Below are positions 7,839-18,591 of a stretch of DNA of 64,000 bases, one piece after another (positions within the stretch are counted from its first letter, which is position 1; each line of letters opens with the position of its first letter). A program made the translations under genes and the position numbers. Source of the stretch: CAZBWW01 sp964496005 (lineage in GTDB: Bacteria > Patescibacteriota > WWE3 > UBA101185 > UBA10185). The stretch is taken from NCBI GenBank assembly GCA_964496005.1, contig CAZBWW010000001.1, forward strand, positions 1-64,000, in the 5' to 3' direction. Under the pieces are notes generated by a model. That model was not told the origin of the DNA and searched no databases. It saw only the letters and a list, made by a program, of their open reading frames with translations.

Positions 7839-10800
7839 ATGCGTAATTTAAGCGAACTAAGAAGTTTTGAAGGGTTAAGAATATATCTTGCATCAAGCGA
7901 ACACATACTTGGGTGGTCTTATGGTGAAGTTACGAAGCCGGAAACAATCAACTATCGAACGTTCAGACCCGAAAGAGAAGGTTTATTTGACGAACGTATT
8001 TTTGGTCCGGTAAGAGATTATCACTGTTATTGTGGAAAATACAAAGGTTACCGTTATAAAGGTGTTATTTGTGATAAATGTGGCGTTGAGGTGGCACATT
8101 CAAGAGTACGAAGAGAAAGAATGGGACATATTAAACTTGCATGTCCGGTTGTACACGTGTGGTTTTTTAAAGGGATCCCATCAAAATTAGCATTATTACT
8201 TGATATTTCACCACGAAAGCTTGAGTCTGTAATTTATTTTTCATCATTTGTAATTACAAGCATAGATTTTGATAAAAAAGCGGCAGCTATTTCAAAAGTT
8301 GAGCAGGACTTCCAAAAACAAAAAAGAATCATGGAAAAGGACATGGATGATGAGATTGCGAGTGCGGAAAAAGCATTAGAAAAAACAGGTACAAAAGACG
8401 ATAATTTTAAAGGTGAAGAAGAAGCCCTCAGATTAAAGCAAAAAATCCAAGTTACACGTGAAAGTTATACCGACAAGTTTACTGAATTGGAAAGGCACCA
8501 TAACTTAATTAGAAAAAAACTGGAAGGGATAGAAGTTAATTCTGTTTTGAGTGATGTTGAATATTTAAACCTTGCTGACTATATCGACTCATTTAGTGAG
8601 GTTGCAATAGGTGCAGATGCAATAAAATGGATTCTCGAGAATCTTGACCTGGCAAAATTATCTGCTCAATTGCGTGAACAGCTTGAAAGTCATAAAGGGC
8701 AGAAAGGATTGAAAATTTCAAAAAGATTAAGAGTAGTTGAAGGGTTTAGAAAAGCGGGCATCGAACCCACCAGAATAGTACTCGATGTAATTCCGGTTAT
8801 TCCTCCCGAATTAAGACCGATGGTACAGCTTGAAGGCGGGCGGTTTGCTACATCAGACTCGAATGATTTATACAGAAGAGTTATAAACAGAAATAACCGG
8901 TTGAAAAAACTTCTGGATTTGGGTGCGCCTGAAATAATTGTGCGAAACGAAAAAAGAATGTTGCAGGAATCGGTAGACGCGTTAATTGATTCATCAAAAC
9001 AAAGAAGTAAAGCACGGAGCACACGAGGGCGAAAACAATTGAAATCGCTTGCAGACCAACTAAAAGGGAAACAGGGGCGCTTTAGACAAAACCTGCTTGG
9101 TAAACGTGTCGATTATTCAGGGCGTGGTGTTATTATCAACGGACCGGATCTTAAGCTTAATGAAGCCGGTATTCCAAGAGAAATGGCACTGGAGTTATTT
9201 AAGCCATTTGTGTTACGTGAGCTTTTAGCCCGCGGGTATGCTCCTAACGTAAAAAGCGCGAAATTTGTGCTTGAAGATCGTGGCGGTGAGGTATGGGATA
9301 TTTTAGAGGAATTGGTTGTTGGACACCCGGTTTTGTTGAACAGGCAGCCGACACTGTGGCGGCTTGGTATGCAGGCATTTTACCCGAAATTAATTGATGG
9401 CAACGCAGTTCGACTGCATTTATGTGTGTGTCCGGGATACAACGCAGATTTTGACGGAGATCAGATGGCTGTGCTATTACCATTATCACAAAAAGCAATA
9501 GAGGAAGCTAAAACCAAAATGATGTCAACTGCAAATCTAAGACGCCCATCTGACGGTATCCCGTTTTCGGTGCCCACAAAAATTTTGTTGTTTGGTATTT
9601 ATTACATAACATCACTAGATGAAAATCTTGAAATGCCGGCACACGTGTTTGGGTCAAAAACAGAGGTTTATTACGCTCTTAATGCTTCAAGATCTATATC
9701 GTTAAGGCAAAAAATAAAAGTACTTATAAACAAAGAAATTATTGAAACATCCGCCGGTAGATTACTTTTTAATGATGTATTACCTGAAAGTGCGGGTTTT
9801 ATTAATGAAGAAATCGGAAAAGACGGCGTAAACAGGATTTTAAGTAAAGCATTTGAGGATGAGGAAAATGAAGTTGTTGTAAATATGATTGATGATATGA
9901 AAAGCTTGGGTATTAGATACGGTACATTGTCCGGAAACTCAATTTCACTTGCAGATGTCGGAGTACCAAAAGAACGGGAAGGGTTAATAAAAGAAGGGAA
10001 AGCAGGAGTTGCCGAGATTAATAAAAACTTAATGAGGGGGCTTATTACCGAAAAAGAAGCGACAAGACTGACTGAAGATATTTGGGGGAAAGTGACGACC
10101 GAAATTGATAATAAGGTGTGGGAAGGCTTGGAAGATACTAATCCGGTCAAAGTGCTTATTAAATCAAAGGCTACCAGAGCCTCCAGAAACCAAGTAACGC
10201 AGATAGCAGGTATTAGAGGGTTGGTTTTTGATGCAACCGGAAAAATTGTAAACGTACCTCTATTGGGCAACTATAAAATAGGTCTTACAGCGATGGAATA
10301 CTTTATTGGTGCGAGAGGCGCAAGAAAAGGGTTGGTGGACAAGGGGTTGAAAACTGCAGACGCAGGCTATTTAACCAGAAAACTAGTTGATGTTGCACAG
10401 GATGTAATTGTGAGACAAACTGATTGTGGTTCAACAAGAGGCCGATCCATAGTGGTAGGTGAGGGAACAGTTTTAATTTCTTTTGCGCAACGCTATGAGG
10501 GTAGACTATTAGCGAAAGATGTCGTAACCAAGAATAAGACATTATTCAAAGCCGGCCACATGCTTAAACTTGATGATTTGAAGGCAATTGAAGCCGCCGG
10601 AGTAGATAAAATCGTGATTAGAACGCCCTTGGAATGTGATTCAACCCGTGGAATTTGTGCTAATTGTTACGGTACAGATATTATGACTCAAAAACTGGTG
10701 GAAATTGGTACAACTGTTGGTGTTTCCGCGGCACAATCAATTGGTGAACCGGGAACACAGTTAACAATGCAGACATTCCACACAGGCGGTATTGCAGGAA

Positions 10801-11516
10801 AAGACATTACACAAGGGTTGCCAAGAATCGAAGAGTTGGTGGAAGCCCGTGCGCCAAAATTTTTATCTGTTATGAGTGATATTACCGGGACGGTAAAAAT
10901 TACCGAATCAGGCGACGAACGTAAGATTACTGTTGTTGCAACAGACCCTGACGAAGAAGTACAGAGTATGGAGTATGTTGTTGATCCGGTAGCTGAAATT
11001 GCCGTTGAACACAACCAACTAGTAGCAAAAGGTGAAAAACTGACAACAGGACATCTCAACTTGACTGATTTGTTAAAAACAGTAGGTGTCGCTGAAACCA
11101 AAAAGTACATAATTGAAGAAGTGCAAAAAGTATATTCTTCACAAGGTGTTACGATAAACGAGAAGCATATTGAAATTATTGTTAAACAAATGTTTAACCA
11201 CTTAGTGGTTGAGGAAAGCGGAGATACAGAATTTTTACCAAACACCGTGGTTACGAAGGCTACCTTTAGTGAAGAAAATGAAAAAATAATAGCTGAGGGT
11301 GGTGAGCCGGCCACAGCTAGAGTAACTTTATTAGGTATTACTAAAGCCTCTTTAAATACCGACAGCTTTTTGTCGGCGGCGTCCTTTATTCAAACCAGCC
11401 AAGTGTTGACCGACGCAGCAGCTTCTGGTAGAGTCGACATGTTATATGGGCTTAAGGAGAACGTTATCATTGGTAGGTTAATACCCAGTGGTGAACGAGC
11501 TCAAGTCGAAGAATAA
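7839..11516 (+). CDS. rpoC: DNA-directed RNA polymerase beta-prime subunit
   Basis: 1225 residues. An N-terminal zinc site is formed by C63, C65, C78 and C81. The catalytic Mg site NADFDGD is at residues 535-541. A second zinc cluster ([11 protein letters not shown]) and the bridge-helix/trigger-loop region follow, with the [18 protein letters not shown] block intact. A coiled, lysine/glutamate-rich segment lies at about residues 150-220. It follows rpoB by 3 nt with AGGAGG upstream, and leads into rpsL after 27 nt. Confidence 0.97.
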   Translation: MRNLSELRSFEGLRIYLASSEHILGWSYGEVTKPETINYRTFRPEREGLFDERIFGPVRDYHCYCGKYKGYRYKGVICDKCGVEVAHSRVRRERMGHIKLACPVVHVWFFKGIPSKLALLLDISPRKLESVIYFSSFVITSIDFDKKAAAISKVEQDFQKQKRIMEKDMDDEIASAEKALEKTGTKDDNFKGEEEALRLKQKIQVTRESYTDKFTELERHHNLIRKKLEGIEVNSVLSDVEYLNLADYIDSFSEVAIGADAIKWILENLDLAKLSAQLREQLESHKGQKGLKISKRLRVVEGFRKAGIEPTRIVLDVIPVIPPELRPMVQLEGGRFATSDSNDLYRRVINRNNRLKKLLDLGAPEIIVRNEKRMLQESVDALIDSSKQRSKARSTRGRKQLKSLADQLKGKQGRFRQNLLGKRVDYSGRGVIINGPDLKLNEAGIPREMALELFKPFVLRELLARGYAPNVKSAKFVLEDRGGEVWDILEELVVGHPVLLNRQPTLWRLGMQAFYPKLIDGNAVRLHLCVCPGYNADFDGDQMAVLLPLSQKAIEEAKTKMMSTANLRRPSDGIPFSVPTKILLFGIYYITSLDENLEMPAHVFGSKTEVYYALNASRSISLRQKIKVLINKEIIETSAGRLLFNDVLPESAGFINEEIGKDGVNRILSKAFEDEENEVVVNMIDDMKSLGIRYGTLSGNSISLADVGVPKEREGLIKEGKAGVAEINKNLMRGLITEKEATRLTEDIWGKVTTEIDNKVWEGLEDTNPVKVLIKSKATRASRNQVTQIAGIRGLVFDATGKIVNVPLLGNYKIGLTAMEYFIGARGARKGLVDKGLKTADAGYLTRKLVDVAQDVIVRQTDCGSTRGRSIVVGEGTVLISFAQRYEGRLLAKDVVTKNKTLFKAGHMLKLDDLKAIEAAGVDKIVIRTPLECDSTRGICANCYGTDIMTQKLVEIGTTVGVSAAQSIGEPGTQLTMQTFHTGGIAGKDITQGLPRIEELVEARAPKFLSVMSDITGTVKITESGDERKITVVATDPDEEVQSMEYVVDPVAEIAVEHNQLVAKGEKLTTGHLNLTDLLKTVGVAETKKYIIEEVQKVYSSQGVTINEKHIEIIVKQMFNHLVVEESGDTEFLPNTVVTKATFSEENEKIIAEGGEPATARVTLLGITKASLNTDSFLSAASFIQTSQVLTDAAASGRVDMLYGLKENVIIGRLIPSGERAQVEE

Positions 11517-11543
11517 TCAAGAAAAGCGTAATAAAGGAAGAAA

Positions 11544-11957
11544 ATGCCGACAGTAAACCAATTAATACGAAAAAGCAGAAAAAATAAAAAAAAGAAGGCG
11601 AGTACGCCGGCATTGTCAACTCGGTATAATTCCAAAAAAAGGGTATATACAAGTCATAATAGTCCGTTGATTAGAGGTGTATGTTTACAGGTTAAAACTG
11701 CAACTCCCAGAAAACCAAACTCTGCATTACGAAAAGTTGCAAGAGTGAGATTATCGAATCAAAAAGAAATAACTGCATATATTCCCGGCGAAGGGCATAA
11801 TTTACAGGAACACTCGGTTGTTTTAGTACGCGGTGGTAATGTAAAAGATTTGGAAGGGATAAAGTATACGATTGTAAGAGGCAAATATGATTTACTTGGG
11901 GTTGACGGCAGGAAAAGTTCAAGATCTATTTATGGGGCTAAAAAGCCTAAAAACTAA
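11544..11957 (+). CDS. rpsL: 30S ribosomal protein uS12
   Basis: 137 residues with the conserved [15 protein letters not shown] decoding-centre segment and the [17 protein letters not shown] loop (beta-methylthiolated aspartate and streptomycin-contact region in other bacteria; here the loop has E and N variants). The N terminus is lysine-rich. A GGAAG Shine-Dalgarno precedes the ATG. It begins the usual rpsL-rpsG-fusA-tuf order right behind rpoC, so it is probably read from the rpoB promoter. Confidence 0.96.
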   Translation: MPTVNQLIRKSRKNKKKKASTPALSTRYNSKKRVYTSHNSPLIRGVCLQVKTATPRKPNSALRKVARVRLSNQKEITAYIPGEGHNLQEHSVVLVRGGNVKDLEGIKYTIVRGKYDLLGVDGRKSSRSIYGAKKPKN

Positions 11958-11966
11958 AAAAATACT

Positions 11967-12431
11967 ATGCGTACTAAGAAAATAAAAAGCAGACCTATGA
12001 ATGCGGATCCGGTTTATAAATCCCGAGTGGTTACGCGCATGATAAATAAAGTAATGCTAGACGGAAAACGCTCAACTGCACAAAAAATTGTGTACGATGC
12101 CTTAGAAAAATTATCAGCTGACAGAAAAGAAGCAGTTGAACTATTTGAAAACGCGGTAAAAAATGTAATGCCAAAACAGGAAGTGCGATCAAGAAGAGTC
12201 GGTGGTGCCACTTATCAAGTACCCATGCCGCTAAGACACAGTAGATCCGAAGCATTAGCCATTAGGTGGATAGTACAGTCTGCAAGGGATAAACAAGGCA
12301 AACCAATGGCAGATTTTTTAGCAATAGAACTGAAAAATGCGCTGGAAAATATTGGCGATTCTATTAAGAAGAAAGAGGATACTCACAGGATGGCAGAAGC
12401 AAACAGAGCTTTTGCACACTTCAGATTTTAA
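11967..12431 (+). CDS. rpsG: 30S ribosomal protein uS7
   Basis: 154 residues, normal length. The RSRRVGGATYQVP motif and the C-terminal helix HRMAEANRAFAHFRF are present. It binds the 3' major domain of 16S rRNA and starts head assembly. It is 9 nt after rpsL, the same operon. The following 107 nt before fusA contain a possible separate -10 box. Confidence 0.96.
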   Translation: MRTKKIKSRPMNADPVYKSRVVTRMINKVMLDGKRSTAQKIVYDALEKLSADRKEAVELFENAVKNVMPKQEVRSRRVGGATYQVPMPLRHSRSEALAIRWIVQSARDKQGKPMADFLAIELKNALENIGDSIKKKEDTHRMAEANRAFAHFRF

Positions 12432-12524
12432 ATTTTTGCATGCTCCATCTTCGATTTTCATAGCTGACTACAGCACAAGAAAATCTCAGCTTGGAAAATG
12501 CTGCAAGATATAGTAAATAAAGGT

Positions 12525-12530
12525 TACAAT
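12525..12530 (+). promoter_or_regulatory. Possible -10 box upstream of fusA
   Basis: TACAAT followed by 8 nt and the fusA ATG, with no Shine-Dalgarno in between. This would give a leaderless or one-base-leader fusA mRNA, separate from rpsL-rpsG. Confidence 0.45.
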
Positions 12531-12538
12531 TAGTAGAC

Positions 12539-14623
12539 ATGGCAGATAAAAAAGATACAAGTAAACACTACCCGCTTGAAAAAATCCGCAACATCGGAAT
12601 CATTGCGCATATTGATGCCGGGAAAACCACAACAACCGAAAGAGTTTTATATTACACAGGCAAATCACATAAAATCGGGGAAGTGCACGAAGGTGCAGCT
12701 CAAATGGACTGGATGGCGCAGGAGCGAGAACGAGGAATTACGATAACATCGGCGGCGACAACCTGTTTTTGGCAGGATAATCGAATCAACATTATTGATA
12801 CTCCCGGCCACGTTGACTTTACCGCAGAAGTGGAAAGATCTTTACGTGTACTTGATGGTGGTATTGTGCTATTTGACGGATCGCAGGGTGTTGAGCCACA
12901 AAGTGAAACAGTATGGAGGCAGGCGGAAAAATATCATGTTCCACTTTTATGTTTTGTGAACAAGTTGGACAAAATCGGCGGTGATTTTTATATGTCACTT
13001 GAGTCAATTCATGAGCGATTGTCGAAAAATGCGGTTGCGGTACAGTTACCAATTGGGGTTGAAGGCAGTTTTGACGGTATCGTTGATTTAGTAGAAATGA
13101 AAGCTTTTAAATTTAGCGGCAAACTTGGTGAAACTATTACAGAAATTGAAATTCCCGCAGATATGATGGAAAAGGCAAAAGAATATCACGCAATTTTGAC
13201 CGAAAAAGTAGCCGAGGCCGACGATAGTTTGATTGAAAAGTTTTTAGCAGGCGAAGCTTTAACTGTAGATGAGCTAAAAAGCGGACTTAGAAAATTAACC
13301 ATCCAAACAAAAATTTATCCGGTGTATGCCGGAGCAGCACTCGCAAATGTTGGGGTACAAAAAGTTTTAGATGGTGTAGTTGATTACCTGCCATCTCCAA
13401 AAGAAACCCCTGATATTGTTGGGCACAAAGCCGGGACAGATGAAGAAGTTACTTACAAGACAGAAGAAAGCGAACCATTTGCAGCCCTCGCATTTAAAAT
13501 ACAAACAGATCCATATGTTGGTAGGCTGACATATATCAGAGTTTATTCGGGAAAAATAAGCTCCGGTTCATACGTGTTGAATTCTACAAAAGGGACAAAA
13601 GAACGGCTGTCGAGAATTTTATTGATGCACGCAAATCACCGTGAGGAAATTAAAGACATTTCTGCGGGTGAAATAGCCGCAGCAGTTGGTTTATCTGAAA
13701 CTACTACAGGCGATACGTTGTGCACTGATGAGAATCCGGTTGTGTTAGAAGCAATTACTTTTGCCGAACCGGTAATTGGGTTGATGATAGAGCCTAAGAC
13801 TAAAACAGACCGAGACAAAATGGGTGTGGCATTAAAAAAACTGCTTGAAGAAGACCCAACCTTAAGAATTAAAAGCGATAGCGAAACCGGCGAAACATTG
13901 TTGTACGGAATGGGCGAGTTGCATTTGGAAATTATTGTAGACAGACTAAAACGGGAATTTAATGTCGAAATAAATACAGGTAAACCGCAGGTAGCGTTTC
14001 GTGAAACTGTTAAAGCTAGTGTAGATCAGGAAGGTAAATATATTAGGCAGTCAGGTGGGCGTGGGCAATATGGGCACGTTGTTATTAAAATGGAACCATT
14101 GGAGCGTGGGCAGGGCGTTGAGTTTGAAAACAAAATTGTTGGGGGCTCTATTCCGAAAGAATATATTCCGGCAGTAGAAAAAGGGATTAGAGAAGCGGCT
14201 GAAAGCGGAATTATAGCGGGTTACCCGGTGGTTGATTTTAAAGTTACACTTTATGACGGCTCGTTCCACGAAGTTGATTCTTCTGAAATTGCTTTTAAGA
14301 TTGCTGCGTCTGAGGCATTTAAATCTGCACAACGAAAAGCTACCCCATATTTAATCGAACCGATTATGGATGTTGAAGTTGTAACCCCGGAAGACTTTAT
14401 GGGTGATGTTATCGGTAACTTGTCATCAAAGCGCGGGCGAATTGAGGGTAATGAACCACGTGGGCAAGCAGTCGTTATTAGCGCAAAAGTACCATTAGCC
14501 GAGATGTTTGGATACGCGACAGAATTACGTGGAATGACTCAGGGTCGTGCGAGTTTTACGATGGAACCGAGTCATTACGAGGAAGTACCTGCAAATATTG
14601 CTGCGGAAATTGCGGCTAAATAA
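12539..14623 (+). CDS. fusA: Elongation factor G
   Basis: 694 residues, full length. The G1 P-loop is AHIDAGKT (23-30), followed by [13 protein letters not shown] and NKLD (G4), then domains II to V. The domain IV segment with [12 protein letters not shown] is intact. It drives translocation on the ribosome with GTP hydrolysis. Its last 14 bases, including the stop codon (14610-14623), recur exactly at 15169-15182 beyond the next gene. That next gene may therefore have been inserted at the fusA 3' end. Confidence 0.97.
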   Translation: MADKKDTSKHYPLEKIRNIGIIAHIDAGKTTTTERVLYYTGKSHKIGEVHEGAAQMDWMAQERERGITITSAATTCFWQDNRINIIDTPGHVDFTAEVERSLRVLDGGIVLFDGSQGVEPQSETVWRQAEKYHVPLLCFVNKLDKIGGDFYMSLESIHERLSKNAVAVQLPIGVEGSFDGIVDLVEMKAFKFSGKLGETITEIEIPADMMEKAKEYHAILTEKVAEADDSLIEKFLAGEALTVDELKSGLRKLTIQTKIYPVYAGAALANVGVQKVLDGVVDYLPSPKETPDIVGHKAGTDEEVTYKTEESEPFAALAFKIQTDPYVGRLTYIRVYSGKISSGSYVLNSTKGTKERLSRILLMHANHREEIKDISAGEIAAAVGLSETTTGDTLCTDENPVVLEAITFAEPVIGLMIEPKTKTDRDKMGVALKKLLEEDPTLRIKSDSETGETLLYGMGELHLEIIVDRLKREFNVEINTGKPQVAFRETVKASVDQEGKYIRQSGGRGQYGHVVIKMEPLERGQGVEFENKIVGGSIPKEYIPAVEKGIREAAESGIIAGYPVVDFKVTLYDGSFHEVDSSEIAFKIAASEAFKSAQRKATPYLIEPIMDVEVVTPEDFMGDVIGNLSSKRGRIEGNEPRGQAVVISAKVPLAEMFGYATELRGMTQGRASFTMEPSHYEEVPANIAAEIAAK
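14610..14623 (+). repeat. Left copy of a 14-bp direct repeat (fusA 3' end)
   Basis: TTGCGGCTAAATAA is the end of fusA including its stop codon. The same 14 bases occur at 15169-15182, and both copies are preceded by AAAT-like sequence. Confidence 0.75.
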
Positions 14624-14663
14624 TTTTTAACACCTACATTTTTGGAAAATTTAGTTTTTCAGC

Positions 14664-14692
14664 TTGATAAATATAGCAATTATTGTTAGGAT
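14664..14692 (+). promoter_or_regulatory. Promoter of the orphan membrane gene
   Basis: -35 TTGATA at 14664-14669, a 17-nt spacer and -10 TAGGAT at 14687-14692 preceded by TGT. It lies inside the segment bounded by the two 14-bp repeats. Confidence 0.55.
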
Positions 14693-14726
14693 CTTTTTTG
14701 TCTGTGTCAACGTATAAGGAGTGTTG

Positions 14727-15116
14727 ATGAAAACCACTGAGCCGGTTGGACGCATGTTTGCAGTGTTCACGTTCTCATCGGTAATTATTCTCCTGTTAGG
14801 AATTGCTGCACTAATTGTAGCGCTGCCCTCCTATAAAACAGGGGAGTACAAAGCATTTGTGACTATTGAGGCTGTCACAGCCGTTGTGCTAGCGATAGCA
14901 CTTGTCACATGTGCCTTTTTTGAGAAGGAAGCACCCGCGAAAAGATTTCTCGGCTGGCTTGCGCTTTCGCTTTTGCTAGCAGGGCTGGTTGTGCTGATTA
15001 CTGTTACGAGAGGTTTTTCACAGTTCTTTTTCCTGACTCCGGTTTTGCACTTTGGGTGCTTGATCGGAAGTCTAGAATCGGTGTATTCCGGTAACTCGGA
15101 TAACAGCGATTATTAG
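14727..15116 (+). CDS. Four-helix membrane protein of unknown function
   Basis: 129 residues with four predicted membrane helices (about residues 10-32, 40-62, 70-92 and 95-112) and short loops. AAGGAG lies 5 nt before the ATG; an in-frame TTG two codons upstream is less likely. The gene has its own promoter and terminator and splits the usual fusA-tuf pair. Its codons are more GC-rich than those of fusA and tuf. With a fusA-end repeat on each side, it looks like an inserted cassette. No family recognised. Confidence 0.65.
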   Translation: MKTTEPVGRMFAVFTFSSVIILLLGIAALIVALPSYKTGEYKAFVTIEAVTAVVLAIALVTCAFFEKEAPAKRFLGWLALSLLLAGLVVLITVTRGFSQFFFLTPVLHFGCLIGSLESVYSGNSDNSDY

Positions 15117-15121
15117 TGGTG

Positions 15122-15160
15122 TAGGCTGTCGGATAATGACACAGATGGCAGCCTATTTGT
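15122..15160 (+). terminator. Terminator of the orphan membrane gene
   Basis: TAGGCTG (15122-15128) pairs with CAGCCTA (15149-15155), followed by a TTTGTTTC tail. Confidence 0.6.
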
Positions 15161-15168
15161 TTCAAAAT

Positions 15169-15182
15169 TTGCGGCTAAATAA
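15169..15182 (+). repeat. Right copy of the 14-bp direct repeat
   Basis: An exact second copy of the fusA 3' end, about 559 bp from the first and about 50 bp before the tuf promoter. It codes for nothing here. Confidence 0.75.
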
Positions 15183-15235
15183 CTAACCAAAAACCCTTGA
15201 TTTTCCCCCGTTTTTTTGCTTTACTACACATTGCA

Positions 15236-15264
15236 TTGTCAACTCGGGAATTTGCCCGTACAAT
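15236..15264 (+). promoter_or_regulatory. tuf promoter
   Basis: -35 TTGTCA at 15236-15241, a 17-nt spacer and -10 TACAAT at 15259-15264. Start expected near 15271. Confidence 0.7.
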
Positions 15265-15270
15265 AGACAA

Positions 15271-15359
15271 TAACGTAATTAATTGAGTTTTGTCTTTAAA
15301 GCCCTAATTTAGCACTCGACTAGTCAATTGAGGCTTAAAGATAAACAAGAAAGGCAAGT
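15271..15359 (+). promoter_or_regulatory. tuf leader with stem-loop
   Basis: The leader of about 89 nt contains TCTTTAAAGCC (15293-15303) pairing with GGCTTAAAGA (15332-15341), with one bulged A and an inner palindrome GACTAGTC. It ends with AGAAAGG-type ribosome binding sequence. This may be a control point for tuf, but there is no T run, so it is not an attenuator. Confidence 0.4.
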
Positions 15360-16538
15360 ATGGCAGTTTTTGAACGAAATAAGCCACACGTGAACATTGG
15401 TACGATTGGTCATGTTGACCACGGTAAGACTACACTTACTGCTGCCATTACCAAGGTTTTAGCAGATCAAGGTACGGCAGAATATACAAAGTTTGAGGAT
15501 ATTGATAAAGCTCCTGAAGAAAGAGAAAGAGGAATTACAATTAATATTACTCATGTAGAGTATGAGACAGAAACAAGGCATTATGCGCATATTGATTGTC
15601 CGGGGCATGCTGACTACATAAAAAACATGATTACCGGAGCTGCGCAGATTGACGGAGCAATTTTAGTTGTGTCTGCGCCTGATGGTCCGATGCCGCAAAC
15701 CCGTGAACATATTCTGTTGGCAAGGCAGGTAAACGTGCCCGCAATGGTAGTGTTCCTTAATAAAACGGATATGGTTGAAGACCCGGAAATTCTTGAACTA
15801 GTCGAACTTGAAATAAGGGAATTGTTAACAAAATACAAGTTCCCGGGCGATGAAATACCGATTATTAAAGGTTCAGCGTTAAAAGCAATTGACGGCGATG
15901 CCAAATCAGTTGAGGCTATTAAAGAGCTGATGAAAGCGGTAGACGAGTATATTCCTACACCTGTTAGAGATCTCGATAAACCGTTTTTGATGCCAATTGA
16001 AGACGTGTTTTCCATTTCAGGTCGTGGAACAGTTGTAACCGGTAGAATTGAGCGGGGAGTTGTTAAAGTAAACGACGAAATAGAAATCGTAGGTATTAAA
16101 GATACCTCAAAAACAGTTGTAACCGGTGTCGAAATGTTTAAGAAGCAATTACAGGAAGGACAAGCCGGTGACAACGTTGGTATCTTATTAAGAGGTAAAG
16201 CACGGGAAGAAGTTGAGCGCGGACAGGTTTTGGCAAAAGTCGGCACAATTACTCCTCATACCGAGTTTGACGCTGAGGTATATGTACTCTCGAAAGAGGA
16301 AGGTGGTCGACATAAAGCATTCTTTAGCGGTTATAAACCACAGTTCTATTTGCGAACAACCGACGTTACCGGTGACATCACATTACCGGAAGGTGTAGAA
16401 ATGGTAATGCCGGGTGATAATGTAACTGTTAAGGTTAAACTTATTACCCCAGTCGCATTGGAAGAAGGGCTTAAGTTTGCTATTAGAGAAGGCGGCCACA
16501 CAGTTGGTGCGGGAGTAATCACCAAAGTTACGGCCTAA
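15360..16538 (+). CDS. tuf: Elongation factor Tu
   Basis: 392 residues, full length. G1 GHVDHGKT is at 18-25, with RGITI (switch I), DCPGHADY (switch II) and NKTD as G4. Domains II and III follow with the aminoacyl-tRNA contact segments. It carries aminoacyl-tRNA to the ribosome. It has its own promoter and structured leader and is followed by a perfect 10-bp hairpin, so its level is probably set apart from fusA. Confidence 0.97.
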   Translation: MAVFERNKPHVNIGTIGHVDHGKTTLTAAITKVLADQGTAEYTKFEDIDKAPEERERGITINITHVEYETETRHYAHIDCPGHADYIKNMITGAAQIDGAILVVSAPDGPMPQTREHILLARQVNVPAMVVFLNKTDMVEDPEILELVELEIRELLTKYKFPGDEIPIIKGSALKAIDGDAKSVEAIKELMKAVDEYIPTPVRDLDKPFLMPIEDVFSISGRGTVVTGRIERGVVKVNDEIEIVGIKDTSKTVVTGVEMFKKQLQEGQAGDNVGILLRGKAREEVERGQVLAKVGTITPHTEFDAEVYVLSKEEGGRHKAFFSGYKPQFYLRTTDVTGDITLPEGVEMVMPGDNVTVKVKLITPVALEEGLKFAIREGGHTVGAGVITKVTA

Positions 16539-16555
16539 ATCACTTAGAATTTGAT

Positions 16556-16583
16556 AAGGGCGCCGATCCTCGGCGCCCTTTAG
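16556..16583 (+). terminator. Hairpin between tuf and rpsJ
   Basis: AAGGGCGCCG (16556-16565) pairs perfectly with CGGCGCCCTT (16571-16580) around a 5-nt loop. The tail is TAGTTAG, poor in T, so it may terminate only partly and let rpsJ be read through. Confidence 0.55.
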
Positions 16584-16614
16584 TTAGACAGTAGAAAAAA
16601 GTAAAAGCGAAAAC

Positions 16615-16935
16615 ATGGCAAAAGTAAAAGTTGATCAAAAAATAAGAATAAAGTTAAACGCGTATGATAGTAGGATTATTGACCTAAGTTGTGATAAAAT
16701 CGTCGATACGGCCGTTAGGACAGGTGCAAGTGTTGTGGGTCCGGTACCTTTGCCGACAAGAATAGAAAGGTACACAGTCATTAGGGGACCACACATTGAT
16801 AAGAGATCACGTGAGCAATTTGAGTTGAGGACGCATAAAAGGGTGATTGATGTTATCAATCCTACTGCATCTACAGTAGAAAGCTTGTCCAACCTTAGCC
16901 TTCCGGCGGGTGTGAACATTTCGATAAAGATGTAA
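16615..16935 (+). CDS. rpsJ: 30S ribosomal protein uS10
   Basis: 106 residues with [14 protein letters not shown] near the N terminus and the loop segment [18 protein letters not shown]; the family signature is intact. It is also the antitermination factor NusE in bacteria. It sits between a hairpin after tuf and a strong terminator before rplC, so unlike the classical S10 operon it appears to be cut off from the following genes. Confidence 0.95.
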   Translation: MAKVKVDQKIRIKLNAYDSRIIDLSCDKIVDTAVRTGASVVGPVPLPTRIERYTVIRGPHIDKRSREQFELRTHKRVIDVINPTASTVESLSNLSLPAGVNISIKM

Positions 16936-17013
16936 CGGGTTGGGAAATAGTATACAAAAATATTATGGAAACTGACGCATAATAAAAAACTAAGGGGTTT
17001 AGCTGTTTGACGG

Positions 17014-17033
17014 GCCCTTTAGGGCTTTTTTTT
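17014..17033 (+). terminator. Strong terminator between rpsJ and rplC
   Basis: GCCC (17014-17017), a TTTA loop and GGGC (17022-17025) are followed by eight T. The stem is short but GC-only, with possible extension upstream. Confidence 0.7.
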
Positions 17034-17140
17034 ATATTGCACATATGTAAAGGTATAAAGGAGTGGCGAAGTTTAGAAATTTAGTATAGGTGCAGTTTGA
17101 AGGTTAAGTTTAAATACAAAAATTAGATAAAAAAGAAAAA

Positions 17141-17605
17141 ATGGCTGACAAAGAACTAACACAAACAGATAGATTATTTAAGGGCAAGAAGCTGCAAATG
17201 AGCCAGGTTTTTACAACTGAAGGTAAAGTGATTCCTGTGACTCGGATAAAAGTTGTCGACGAGCCTTTGAATGCACTTAGTGCTGATCTTGAGGATACAC
17301 AAATAGAAATAGTCGGAAAATCAAAAGGAAAAGGATTTACCGGTGTTATGAAAAAATGGAATTTTAAAGGCGCGCAGGCAACCAGAGGGCAGTCAGACAA
17401 ACCACGTTCGGGTGGGTCCATTGGCGCACAAACACCGAGCAGGGTTTTTAAAGGCAAAAAAATGGCCGGTAGGCATGGAAACAAACGTGTAACGCTAAAA
17501 GGCGCACGGATTATTAAAGTAGATACAACTACATCTGAGCTGTTGGTGTCCGGGCCAGTTCCGGGTGCGAGAAATTCAGATGTACTTATTAAGTTTAGTA
17601 AATAA
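17141..17605 (+). CDS. rplC: 50S ribosomal protein uL3, short form
   Basis: 154 residues; most bacterial uL3 proteins have about 205-210. The N-terminal strand (GKKLQMSQVF) and the conserved core (GKSKGKGFTGVMKKWNF, then GSIGAQTPSRVFKGKKMAGRHG) are intact. These make the arm that reaches the peptidyl-transferase centre. About 50 residues are missing between IPVTRIKV and VGKSKGKGF, where other bacteria have the outer beta-domain segment. There is no frameshift or gap, so the loss is real. It begins the second block of ribosomal genes after a terminator. Confidence 0.92.
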   Translation: MADKELTQTDRLFKGKKLQMSQVFTTEGKVIPVTRIKVVDEPLNALSADLEDTQIEIVGKSKGKGFTGVMKKWNFKGAQATRGQSDKPRSGGSIGAQTPSRVFKGKKMAGRHGNKRVTLKGARIIKVDTTTSELLVSGPVPGARNSDVLIKFSK

Positions 17606-17621
17606 AGTTTGGTAAATATAT

Positions 17622-18251
17622 ATGAAAGTTGATGTATTAGACATAAACGGCAAAACTGTCGAATCAATAGACTTGGATAAAAGCGTTTTTGAAATAACGC
17701 CTAATGAAATTGTGCTTGCACAGTACACTCGTGTTTTTGGGGCAAATCAGCGGCAAGGTACGTCAGCAAGTAAAACTCGTGCTGAAGTTTCAGGTAGCGG
17801 AAAGAAACCGTGGAAGCAGAAAAAGACCGGTCGCGCGAGACATGGATCAAAAAGAAGCCCACTTTGGCGACATGGTGGTATTGTACACGGGCCCAAACCG
17901 AAAAGCTGGACACTTGCACTTCCAAAAAAAATAAAGCAACTCGCTGTTAGGTCTGCACTTTCCAAAAAGGCTACAACTAAAAAAATAACCGTATTAAAGG
18001 AACTTGCACTCACAGAACCGAAAACAGCCGAAATTTCCGCCCTTTTTAAAAAACTTAATATGGAGCCACGACGCACACTTTTGATACTTGGGGAAAATGA
18101 TCTGAACACAAGAAAAAGTGCAGCTAATGTAAAAGGACTAACAACCTCCCTTGTAGATAATTTGAACGCATTTGAAGTATTACTGGCGCACGATGTTATT
18201 TTTGAAAAAAACGCGCTAGTTAAGTTACAGGAAAAATATGCAGTTAAGTAA
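17622..18251 (+). CDS. rplD: 50S ribosomal protein uL4
   Basis: 209 residues. The extended loop that lines the exit tunnel (RQGTSASKTRAEVSGSGKKP, then KKTGRARHGSKRSP) is intact, as is the C-terminal globular half. In enteric bacteria L4 represses its own operon; no matching leader is visible here. It overlaps rplW by 14 nt, suggesting coupled translation. Confidence 0.94.
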   Translation: MKVDVLDINGKTVESIDLDKSVFEITPNEIVLAQYTRVFGANQRQGTSASKTRAEVSGSGKKPWKQKKTGRARHGSKRSPLWRHGGIVHGPKPKSWTLALPKKIKQLAVRSALSKKATTKKITVLKELALTEPKTAEISALFKKLNMEPRRTLLILGENDLNTRKSAANVKGLTTSLVDNLNAFEVLLAHDVIFEKNALVKLQEKYAVK

Positions 18252-18522
18252 GATACTTATTAGACCGTTGATAACAGAAAAAAGCGCTGCGGATACCAGT
18301 GCGGAAAATCGCTATCATTTCAAAGTGAATGTCCGCGCGACAAAAAACGCTATAGCACAAGCTGTTGAGGAATTGTTTGTAGTTGATGTTATAGAAGTTG
18401 CAACACATGTAATGCCCGGAAAAAAGCGCAGAGTTGGTAAAACCAGGCAGTTTATCAGAACACCGAAATGGAAAAAAGCTATTGTTACGTTAAAAAGCGG
18501 ACAGGAGATTAAGTATGATTAA
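18238..18522 (+). CDS. rplW: 50S ribosomal protein uL23
   Basis: 94 residues starting LSKILIRPLITEKS, the family signature. It sits at the tunnel exit and contacts trigger factor and SRP. The start lies inside the end of rplD. After it comes a 69-nt space before rplB with no clear promoter. Confidence 0.93.
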   Translation: MQLSKILIRPLITEKSAADTSAENRYHFKVNVRATKNAIAQAVEELFVVDVIEVATHVMPGKKRRVGKTRQFIRTPKWKKAIVTLKSGQEIKYD

Positions 18523-18591
18523 AAATAGATATGCTAAAAAAGTAGCAGTTGTGAGTACACACCTGTATTTTTTAAGAACCGAAAGACATAT

